Source: CAYUZU01 sp964448675
GTDB lineage: Bacteria; Planctomycetota; Phycisphaerae; UBA1845; Fen-1342
Assembly (NCBI GenBank): GCA_964448675.1
Contig: CAYUZU010000002.1
Span: 248,001-312,000 of the forward strand
Direction: 5' to 3'
DNA: 64,000 nucleotides
Positions 1 to 6,834 of this stretch are shown piece after piece. The notes under the pieces were generated by a model. The model saw nothing but the letters and a program-made list of their open reading frames with translations, was not told the origin of the DNA and did not search any database. The first letter of the stretch is position 1, and each line of letters begins with the position of its first letter. The position numbers and the translations under genes are program-made.

Positions 1-1485
1 TACCGTGTCGTGCTCACCGTGACGGACGCCACCGGCATCAGCGGAACCGCCGAGCGGATTATCGAAGTGGGCATCCCGCAGCCGGAGATCTCGTTCGCCT
101 CGCCCAGCTCGAATGTCGAAAACCTGGTGTGCTCGGCAGAATCGCGTCTGTGGGTGCTGGCCAACTACGACGTGACCCCCGGCGTACCGTACACGATTAC
201 CGCGGGGCTCGACGAGGACACGGACCCCGCCAACGACAACGACATCCAGCTCGGCACGCGAACGAACCTCGGCGTGCCGGTATTCTCGGATCTGGATCTA
301 TCGGTGCCGACCGCGCTCTACCTCACCGACGTGCCGACGGGCACCTACCGGCTCTGGGCCGAACTCGACACCGACCGCACCGACCCCACGCGGACCTACG
401 CCGACGCGAACATCCACATCGTCGACGACTACACCGCGACGATCGGTGGTGACACGCCCACGTTGCCGCTGCTCCCCGCCGGTGACGAGAACTGGCAGGT
501 GGCGCTACCGCCGACGCCCAACCGCCAGATTTTCGACATTGGGCCGCTCAACACCGGCGACCGGCTGTACCTCGCGTTGCTTACGGTGCCGGGTTATGGC
601 GCGAGCTATCAGCAGGACGAATACAGCCTGATGATCCTCGACGCGCAGGAGAAGCTGTTCGCGTGGTACGGCTCGATGTTCTCGCGCACCATGCTGGGGC
701 AGTTGGGCTTCTTCGATTCGCCCGTGTATTTCTCGTCGAACTCGAAGCTGGTCATCGGTCACAACAGCCAGCACTACTACGTGGTGCTCGACGCGCCCCC
801 CGGCCAGGTGGTGCCCGGGGTGGACATCTCGATTCAACGCGACTTCGCCAACGACTCGCTGCCGCGCAAGCAACGCGTCTTCCTCAACTGGACGGGCACG
901 AACTACGACACCATCGCCGTCTCCGGCTCGCCGGAATTCCAGTTGGACGCCTTCGCGCTCGATCCGTTCGACGCGGACGTGATCGCACAGAACACGCTCA
1001 CGCGGATGAACGCGCTGTTCGCGCCTTACAACTTCGAGATCACCTCGTCCAATGCGGGGGACACCGAGCCGACCGAACCGCACATTACGGTGTACTTCGA
1101 TGGCGGCAGCGTGCTGGTGAACACCGTGAGCGCAAACGCGCTGCGCTTCTACGGCCTGACGGGCTTCATCGATCCGCGCAACGAGACACTTACCGGCATG
1201 GCGGTCATCGCCGCGGATCAGATGTTGGCCGACTTCCCGGGGACGTTGACGAACGAGGTGGCCATCGGCACGGCGCTGGGCAACGCGGCGGCGCATCATG
1301 TCGGTCTTCTGTGCGGTCTGCGCGAGACCACCGGCGTGGCGGCGGACCTGATGACCGAGGATGAAACCCAGGTCACCGACGGCACACTGAATTTCGAGAT
1401 CGCACCGCTCGCCCCGCTGCCTGGGCTGAGCCAGATCGGTATTCAGGATGGGCCGCAGTTGATGCAAGAGCTTTTCAGGCCATAG
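1..1485 (+). CDS. C-terminal part of a secreted PKD-type protein with a degenerate metzincin-like domain (5' truncated by window edge)
   Basis: The reading frame is open from base 1, so the gene starts outside the window; the visible part is 494 codons. The first residues (YRVVLTVTDATG) are the end of a PKD-like beta domain. The last 170 or so residues look like a metzincin fold: a segment about a molecule's 'NALFAPYNFEI' strand, an acid-rich loop, then NAAAHHVGLLCGL followed by a TTG..ADLM turn. That lines up with the zinc motif HExxHxxGxxH plus Met-turn, but the first His, the Glu and the third His appear replaced by Asn, Ala and Cys, so it is probably not an active protease. The role is unknown; an extracellular location is inferred from the PKD-like start. 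A strong terminator follows the stop. Confidence 0.75.
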   Translation, partial: YRVVLTVTDATGISGTAERIIEVGIPQPEISFASPSSNVENLVCSAESRLWVLANYDVTPGVPYTITAGLDEDTDPANDNDIQLGTRTNLGVPVFSDLDLSVPTALYLTDVPTGTYRLWAELDTDRTDPTRTYADANIHIVDDYTATIGGDTPTLPLLPAGDENWQVALPPTPNRQIFDIGPLNTGDRLYLALLTVPGYGASYQQDEYSLMILDAQEKLFAWYGSMFSRTMLGQLGFFDSPVYFSSNSKLVIGHNSQHYYVVLDAPPGQVVPGVDISIQRDFANDSLPRKQRVFLNWTGTNYDTIAVSGSPEFQLDAFALDPFDADVIAQNTLTRMNALFAPYNFEITSSNAGDTEPTEPHITVYFDGGSVLVNTVSANALRFYGLTGFIDPRNETLTGMAVIAADQMLADFPGTLTNEVAIGTALGNAAAHHVGLLCGLRETTGVAADLMTEDETQVTDGTLNFEIAPLAPLPGLSQIGIQDGPQLMQELFRP

Positions 1486-1531
1486 CTTGCAGATCCGATC
1501 CCGCCGGTCCCCCGGCGCGTCTCGGCCTTTC

Positions 1532-1580
1532 GTAACCGCGCCCGGACAGTTTCGACTGTTCGGGCGCGGTTACATTTTTT
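1532..1580 (+). terminator. Rho-independent terminator after the PKD-type protein gene
   Basis: An 18-bp stem (1532-1549 with 1556-1573, one G-T pair) encloses the loop TTTCGA and is followed at once by ATTTTTT. It ends transcription 47 bases after the stop codon at 1485 and separates this gene from the LacI-type gene downstream. Confidence 0.93.
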
Positions 1581-1608
1581 GGTCGGATAACCGCAAAAAC
1601 CCGATAAT
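1579..1608 (+). promoter_or_regulatory. Weak candidate promoter for the LacI-type gene at 1734
   Basis: TTGGTC at 1579-1584, an 18-base spacer and GATAAT at 1603-1608, starting inside the T-tract of the preceding terminator. The -10 is good and the -35 poor. It would give a leader of about 120 bases. Confidence 0.35.
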
Positions 1609-1733
1609 ACATCATTGATCAGGACAGAATTTCGGATAAAATGGGACTCGCGAGCGTCGGGACCGGTACATAAGAACTCATCGCGCGAGGCAGTCCTGCA
1701 TGCGCTTGGGACCGTTTACGGGTTGGACGGCTA

Positions 1734-2726
1734 ATGAGTAAAATCACCATCGAAGATATTAGTCGCCATACGGGTCTTTCCCGTGGCACTGTCTCCCGTG
1801 CTCTTAATAACCGTCCCGATATCAGCGTCCAGACCAAGCAGCGCGTGCTCGAAGCCTGTCGTCAACTCAACTATGTCCCCAGTCACGCCGCGCGGTCGCT
1901 CGCGACCGGGCGCTGCGACGCCGTCGCTGTCGTCGTGGATGATCTGCGCTCGGGGTATTCCGGCGCTTTCCTTCGCGGTGTTCTTGCCAGTGCGCAGGGC
2001 CATCGCTTCGCAGTGTATGTAACGGAACTCGGCCACGACGCCGAATCAGCGATTCAATATCTCTGCATGGTCGCCAATGAACGTGTCGACAGCGTGCTGC
2101 TGTCGACCACGCTGCCCGATACGCTCGGCCGGCGTCTCAAAGAGGTGATGGAAGCGCGGCCGCTGGTTTCGCCTGATCCGTTGCCCGACGTCACCTGCGA
2201 TGTGATCTCGCCCGACTATGTCGAGGCGGGCCGCCTTGTTGCGCAACACGTGCTGCGCAACGGCGCCACGGACGTCGCTTATGTCCATGAAGGCGGCACC
2301 CCGACGGCGGAGCGCGTCCTCGCCGGCTTCCAGGAGGTCTGCCGCGGGTCCGGGATCGATCCCGAGCAAGTCACCCTGCATGTCGAGACCGGCGCCAGCG
2401 AACGTCTGCAACCGCTGGTCGACCGCCTCGCGAATCTCCGCGCCGTCGCGGCCAGCAACGACTACCTCGCGATCGAGATCATGGGCCTCGTGCGCGGTCA
2501 TGGCCGGCGTCCCGGCGACGACATCGCGATCATGGGTCAGGGCAACGAATTCGCCGGTGCCCGCATCGCGCCGAGCCTCACGACGATCGACTTCTGCGGC
2601 GAAGAGATCGGCCGCCGCGCGCTCGAGACCATGGTGCAGCGCGTCATGAAGCTGCGTCAGGATGCTCCCGAGACGACGCGTGTCGCGCCCCAGCTCGTCG
2701 CGCGTGAAACCACCCGCACGCTGTAA
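1734..2726 (+). CDS. LacI/GalR-family transcriptional regulator
   Basis: The 330-residue product has the full LacI layout: an N-terminal helix-turn-helix (ITIEDISRHTGLSRGTVSRALNN, residues 4-26), a hinge helix near residue 50 (SHAARSLATG), then a periplasmic-binding-protein-like effector domain to about residue 315. It should bind a palindromic operator as a dimer and respond to a small ligand, usually a sugar or derivative. No sugar gene lies next to it: the neighbours are the terminated secreted-protein gene upstream and hpf downstream, so its target is not given by context. The effector domain is slightly shortened around residues 130-150. Family assignment is secure; ligand and regulon are unknown. 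Confidence 0.92.
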   Translation: MSKITIEDISRHTGLSRGTVSRALNNRPDISVQTKQRVLEACRQLNYVPSHAARSLATGRCDAVAVVVDDLRSGYSGAFLRGVLASAQGHRFAVYVTELGHDAESAIQYLCMVANERVDSVLLSTTLPDTLGRRLKEVMEARPLVSPDPLPDVTCDVISPDYVEAGRLVAQHVLRNGATDVAYVHEGGTPTAERVLAGFQEVCRGSGIDPEQVTLHVETGASERLQPLVDRLANLRAVAASNDYLAIEIMGLVRGHGRRPGDDIAIMGQGNEFAGARIAPSLTTIDFCGEEIGRRALETMVQRVMKLRQDAPETTRVAPQLVARETTRTL

Positions 2727-3061
2727 CCCCCCATCCCAGCCCACCATTGCGACCCCGACCGCCCGCTCCGCGCGCCCCTGGGGATCGACCGCCGCCCGCG
2801 AAGTCGGGCCCGGCGTCGTTATCGCTCCTGAGTGAAGCCGCCATATGCCGGGGCTGCTTGACGTAAGTACCGATGATCGACTACATTCCGGCAACTGTCA
2901 GGCGTCCGGCATCGGCAGCGACGAGCATGGGGCAGCGGTCCCGGCCGCGGGGGCGGCCCCTGGGGGTCGGTTGTCGGGGTGGTGGACGCGACGTGGGAAT
3001 CAGATGGCGGCCGCAGGACGCGGCCCGGCGCCAATCGGCGATCCCAGCGCAGGAGGCGATT
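2727..3061. other. 335-base spacer between the LacI-type gene and hpf
   Basis: No gene was found. It holds a candidate promoter for hpf at 2858-2887. The remainder is GC-rich with no clear terminator after the LacI-type stop. Confidence 0.6.
2858..2887 (+). promoter_or_regulatory. Candidate sigma70 promoter for the hpf-pts operon
   Basis: TTGACG at 2858-2863, an 18-base spacer and TACATT at 2882-2887. The start point would be about 165 bases before the hpf start codon. It is the best match in the spacer and could drive the whole hpf-ptsN-ptsH-ptsI run. Confidence 0.45.
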
Positions 3062-3394
3062 ATGCAGGTGACGGTTTCCGGGCGACACATGGGTGTCGGT
3101 GAAGCCCTGCGGGAGTACTGTGAGCAGAAGGCCGAACGGCTCCCGCGGCTGCTGGACCGGATCCAGTCGGTTGAGGTCGTGCTCGACGGCAAAGAGGGGC
3201 TGCACTCGGCAGAGATGATTGTCCACGCCGCCGGCGCGCCACAGCCTTTCGTGGCGAAGGAAGAAGATGCGGATGCGTATGCCGCCGTCGATCTTCTGAT
3301 GGACAAAATCGAGGAGCAGTTGCGGCGTTACAAGCAGAAGCACCGCAATCGCAAGCACCCGCCGCGCGGATCGAACGAGACCATGCCGACCTGA
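3062..3394 (+). CDS. hpf: Ribosome hibernation promoting factor, short form
   Basis: The 110-residue protein matches the HPF/YfiA (RaiA) family: MQVTVSGRHMGVGEALREY at the N-terminus, then the beta-alpha-beta-beta-beta-alpha domain with a basic last helix (MDKIEEQLRRYKQKHRNRK). It binds the 30S decoding centre and stores idle ribosomes. It lacks the C-terminal dimerisation domain of long HPF. The ATG at 3062 is chosen because AGGAGG lies 5 bases upstream and because the family starts here; the open frame upstream has no homology. The position just before ptsN recalls the hpf-ptsN order of the rpoN locus in proteobacteria, although no rpoN is seen here. Confidence 0.93.
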   Translation: MQVTVSGRHMGVGEALREYCEQKAERLPRLLDRIQSVEVVLDGKEGLHSAEMIVHAAGAPQPFVAKEEDADAYAAVDLLMDKIEEQLRRYKQKHRNRKHPPRGSNETMPT

Positions 3395-3419
3395 TGCGGC
3401 GCGACGAGCGGAGACCTAC

Positions 3420-3899
3420 ATGAAGCTGTTGGATCTGGTGCAGCCCAGTTCAGTGATTGCCGAGTTGTCGTCGAGCGACCGAAACGGGGTGATTCGCGAA
3501 TTGGTTCAGGCACTGGCCGACGGCGGTTTGTTGGATTCGGCTTCGGTCGACAGTATCGTGCGGTCGATCATCACCCGTGAGCGCACGCGCGGCACGACGG
3601 GGTTCGGCAAGGGTGTTGCGGTCCCGCACGCGAAGGTCGCCGGCATCAGCCGGGTGGTGGCTTCGGTCGGCCGGAGTCCGGCGGGGATCGACTTCTCGTC
3701 TCTGGATGGCCAGCCGGTGCACATCGTGTTCCTGATTGTCAGCCCGGAGGAGCAGCCGGACGAGCATCTGCGCGCGATGGACCTGGTATTCCGTCATCTT
3801 CAGCAAGAGCGTTTTCGCAAGTTCATGCTGCAATCGGACAGCAATGACAAGGTCTACGACCTGCTGAAGGAGGCGGACGAGAAGACGCTCGTAGCATGA
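3420..3899 (+). CDS. ptsN: PTS IIA-type phosphocarrier of the nitrogen (PtsN/fructose) class
   Basis: A 159-residue single IIA domain of the PtsN/fructose-mannitol class. The active-site His is H70 in GKGVAVPHAKV, which takes phosphate from HPr. There is no transmembrane segment and no IIB or IIC partner, so this looks like a regulatory IIA rather than part of a sugar permease. It lies 25 bases after hpf and overlaps the ptsH gene by 4 bases (ATGA), so the two are co-translated. In proteobacteria this class of protein controls potassium uptake and other processes by its phosphorylation state; the target here is not shown. Confidence 0.93.
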   Translation: MKLLDLVQPSSVIAELSSSDRNGVIRELVQALADGGLLDSASVDSIVRSIITRERTRGTTGFGKGVAVPHAKVAGISRVVASVGRSPAGIDFSSLDGQPVHIVFLIVSPEEQPDEHLRAMDLVFRHLQQERFRKFMLQSDSNDKVYDLLKEADEKTLVA

Positions 3900-4225
3900 G
3901 TGAACGATTGGCCGGACGCGCCGAAACAACCAGCCGGATGGAACCACGCGTGGCGGTGGAACGAGAAGTTGTGATTCCGAACAAGGAGGGCCTGCACTTC
4001 AGGCCCATCATGCAGTTTGTCGACGTCGCGCAGCGTTTCGCCGCCGGGCTCACCGTACACTGTGAAGACCGGCAGGCGGACGGGCGCAGCCCGATGGAAA
4101 TGCTGATGCTGGTCGCCACGCAGGGCACCAAGGTCAAGATGGTAGCAAATGGCGACGACGCCGAGGAGATGGTGTCGGCGCTGGCCGGGCTCGTGGAATC
4201 GGGCTTTGGCGAACCTTGTGAGTAA
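3896..4225 (+). CDS. ptsH: HPr phosphocarrier protein
   Basis: A 109-residue HPr with about 20 extra N-terminal residues before the domain proper (VEREVVIPNKEGLHFRPI). H34 in GLHFRP is the phosphoryl-accepting His and R36 its partner; the usual GLHARPA has a Phe here in place of Ala. A Ser (S65, in GRSPMEML) sits where the regulatory Ser46 of Gram-positive HPr lies, so control by an HPr kinase is possible, but no hprK is in the window. The start overlaps the ptsN stop by 4 bases. It passes phosphate from enzyme I (next gene) to the IIA protein. Confidence 0.92.
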   Translation: MSERLAGRAETTSRMEPRVAVEREVVIPNKEGLHFRPIMQFVDVAQRFAAGLTVHCEDRQADGRSPMEMLMLVATQGTKVKMVANGDDAEEMVSALAGLVESGFGEPCE

Positions 4226-4303
4226 CGAAACACTTGTTTAACACGAAGACGGCATGAAGCAGCCACCCAAGCGCGGCTGCCAACGCCGCGGTCATCGCGG
4301 CCA

Positions 4304-6046
4304 ATGATCACGAAAAAAGGGATTAACGCATCGCCCGGGGTGGCGATCGGGCCCGCTCTCGTCCTGGACACCGAGGAATACCGCATTCCGCACCGGACGA
4401 TCGACGCGGCCCAGGTGCCTGCGCAAGTGCGCATCCTCGACGCCGCCCTCGAGGCCTCGCACCAGGAGGTCAGCGAGCTCCGCTTCGCTGCTGCGCGCAA
4501 GCTCGGCGACGAAACCGCCGCCATCTTCGCCTTTCACGAGCAGTTCATCGGCGACCCCAAGCTCCGCGACGGCGTCGTCGAGCTCATCGAACGCCGCCAC
4601 TTCACCGCCGCCTACGCCTTCGGCCACATCATGAACCAGCGGCAGCGCATGTTCCGCAGCGTGGCCGACCCCTACCTCAAGGAGCGCGTCCGCGACCTTT
4701 ACGACATCGAGAAACGCGTGCTGCGGCACGTGCTCGGCCGCGTGCGCGAGGACATGGCCCGCCTCACCGAGCCCGTTATCATCGTCGCACACGACATCAC
4801 GCCCTCGCAGGCCGTCTCCCTCGACCGCCGCCACATCCTCGGCTTCGCCATGAACGTCGGCGGACAGACGTCCCACATGGCCATCATCGCCCGCATGCTG
4901 AACATCCCCGCCGTGGTCGCACTCAACGACATCACGGCAGACGTCTCCGGCGGCGAGCTGATGGTTGTGGACGGCACCAATGGCGTCGTGGTCGCCAGCC
5001 CCGACAAGGAGACCCTCAGCAGCTACGAGACCCGCCGCGAGAACTACGAGCGCATGGCCACCCGGCTGCAGGCACTGCGTGACGAGCCGGCGATCACGCA
5101 GGACGGCACGGCGGTGGAGCTGCTGGCCAACATCGAGGTGCCCGAAGAGGCCGAGGCGGCCATGGGCGCCGGCGCCGAGGGGATCGGCCTGTACCGCACC
5201 GAACTGCTGTTTCTCTCGTCCGCCCGCATCCCCACCGAGGAAGAGCAGTACGAGGCCTTTCGGGCGGTCGCCCACGCGGCCGGCGACAAGCCCGTGGTGA
5301 TCCGCACGATCGACCTGGGTGCCGACAAGCTCGCCCCCGCCATGGGGCCGCAGCACGACCACAACCCGGCTCTGGGACTGCGCTCGCTGCGGTATTGCCT
5401 GCTGCACCTGGACATGTTCAAGACGCACCTGCGGGCGATCCTGCGGGCCTCGGTCGAGGGCAACATGCGCATCATGTTCCCCATGATCGCAACCGTCATG
5501 GAGCTGCGCCAGGCCAAGGCCACCCTCGCCGACGTGATGGAAGACCTCGAGGAGGAAGGCATCCCCTTCCGCCGCGACATCCCGGTCGGCATGATGGTCG
5601 AAACGCCCGCGGCCGCCCTGCTGGCCGCCGGCTTCACCCGCGAAGCGTCCTTCCTCAGCATCGGCAGCAACGACCTGACACAGTACACGCTGGCCGTCGA
5701 CCGCTCCAACGAACGCGTGGCGCACCTCTATTCGTCGCACAACCCCGCGGTCATCCGCCTGATTCACCAGGTCATCCGCGCCGCCAACCGCCGTGAGGTC
5801 CCGGTCAGTCTCTGTGGCGAAATGGCGGGCTCGCCCATCTACTGCCAGCTCCTGCTGGGGCTGGGCATGCGGCGGCTTTCGATGGCGCCGGTCGACATTC
5901 CGTCGATCAAGCGCGTAATCCGCCACACGACCATCGAGCATTGCGAGTTCATCGCGCGGAAGATCATGCAGTTCGACTCGGACCGCCAGGTGCTGAACTA
6001 CCTGCGCGACGAGCTGCGCACGCTCGACCCGGAGGACGAGTCATGA
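4304..6046 (+). CDS. ptsI: PTS enzyme I (phosphoenolpyruvate-protein phosphotransferase)
   Basis: The 580-residue protein has the usual enzyme I length and order: N-terminal HPr-binding helical part, phosphohistidine domain with H191 in GGQTSHMAIIAR, and a C-terminal PEP-binding TIM barrel with GIGLYRTE (294-301) and catalytic C504 in SLCGEMAG. It phosphorylates HPr from PEP. There is no GAF domain, so it is not the PtsP (nitrogen) type. A good Shine-Dalgarno is lacking, but MITKKGINASPGVAIG is the standard family start. The gene is 78 bases after ptsH and its stop overlaps the next start (ATGA). No PTS permease gene is present, so the chain is probably regulatory. Confidence 0.95.
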   Translation: MITKKGINASPGVAIGPALVLDTEEYRIPHRTIDAAQVPAQVRILDAALEASHQEVSELRFAAARKLGDETAAIFAFHEQFIGDPKLRDGVVELIERRHFTAAYAFGHIMNQRQRMFRSVADPYLKERVRDLYDIEKRVLRHVLGRVREDMARLTEPVIIVAHDITPSQAVSLDRRHILGFAMNVGGQTSHMAIIARMLNIPAVVALNDITADVSGGELMVVDGTNGVVVASPDKETLSSYETRRENYERMATRLQALRDEPAITQDGTAVELLANIEVPEEAEAAMGAGAEGIGLYRTELLFLSSARIPTEEEQYEAFRAVAHAAGDKPVVIRTIDLGADKLAPAMGPQHDHNPALGLRSLRYCLLHLDMFKTHLRAILRASVEGNMRIMFPMIATVMELRQAKATLADVMEDLEEEGIPFRRDIPVGMMVETPAAALLAAGFTREASFLSIGSNDLTQYTLAVDRSNERVAHLYSSHNPAVIRLIHQVIRAANRREVPVSLCGEMAGSPIYCQLLLGLGMRRLSMAPVDIPSIKRVIRHTTIEHCEFIARKIMQFDSDRQVLNYLRDELRTLDPEDES

Positions 6047-6834
6047 TGGCCGTCCCCACCGAGCATCACGCCGATCAGGGTCCGGCCGAGGAGCGCAGCC
6101 CGGCTGCCACGCCGCCGCGCCCGCGCGTCGCCCTCCACTATGGCGTGGACGGTGAGCTGCGCTACCTGTCGCATCACGACGAGTTGCGCATGCTGCACCG
6201 GGCCCTGGTGCGGGCCCGTTGGCCGCTGGCGTATTCGCAGGGCTTCAATCCGCTGCCCCAGCTGACCGTGCCGCTGCCCCGGCGGCTCGGCACCGCCGCC
6301 GATGACCAGCTGGCGCTCGTCACGCTGTCGGCGCCGTCCGATCCTGCAGCACTGGCCGCGCAGCTGCACGGCGCGCTCCCGCCGGCATGCCCGCTGCGGC
6401 GCGTCCAGCCCGCCGACGGCAAGCGCGTGCCGCATGCCACGCAGGTCACGTACGAGATTCCGTTGACGGCGGACGATGCCACGCAGGCCGCCGCCACGCT
6501 GGACGGGGTGCTCGCCGCACAGACGCTGGTGATCGCGCGTGACCAGGGTCCGGCGAAGCCGGCGACCACACTCGATATCCGCCCGTACATCACGGGGCTT
6601 GCCGTGGACGGCAACGTGCTGCACATCCGGCTCGCCGTCGAGCAGCAGCGCAGTGCTCGCCCCATCGAGATTCTGACAGAACTGGGACTCGCCGCGTCGC
6701 GCTACGCGCATTGCGTCCGGCGTCGCGACGTTCAATGGGACAACCTGTTCGCAGGGCCCTTCAACCGGCCCGCGCAAAACGAAAGGGACGATTTTGGCCA
6801 AGAAAGAAACAACCGGAAAGAAGACGACGCGTAA
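6043..6834 (+). CDS. DUF2344 / TIGR03936 radical-SAM-linked protein
   Basis: A 263-residue protein with the DUF2344 signature RYLSHHDELRMLHRALVRA and YSQGFNPLPQLTVPLPRRLG near residues 40-85. This family normally occurs fused to, or beside, a radical-SAM protein (TIGR03960 type) and often sits just before ribonuclease E/G, as it does here. No radical-SAM partner is in the window. The ATG at 6043 overlaps the ptsI stop and has GGAGGA 6 bases upstream. The last 41 bases overlap the RNase gene in another frame. The function is not established; a link to RNA or ribosome modification is a family-context inference. Confidence 0.85.
   Translation: MMAVPTEHHADQGPAEERSPAATPPRPRVALHYGVDGELRYLSHHDELRMLHRALVRARWPLAYSQGFNPLPQLTVPLPRRLGTAADDQLALVTLSAPSDPAALAAQLHGALPPACPLRRVQPADGKRVPHATQVTYEIPLTADDATQAAATLDGVLAAQTLVIARDQGPAKPATTLDIRPYITGLAVDGNVLHIRLAVEQQRSARPIEILTELGLAASRYAHCVRRRDVQWDNLFAGPFNRPAQNERDDFGQERNNRKEDDA

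Noticed and set aside
505..1467. Long minus-strand open frame opposite the first gene
   Set aside because: It is His/Arg/Val-rich, matches no family, and mirrors a clear coding frame on the plus strand.
2873..3061. N-terminal extension of hpf by 63 codons
   Set aside because: No homology, no ribosome site, and the family begins at the ATG at 3062 with AGGAGG.
4292..5941. 549-codon minus-strand frame opposite ptsI
   Set aside because: Antisense of a complete enzyme I with all active-site residues; composition is typical of high-GC shadow frames.
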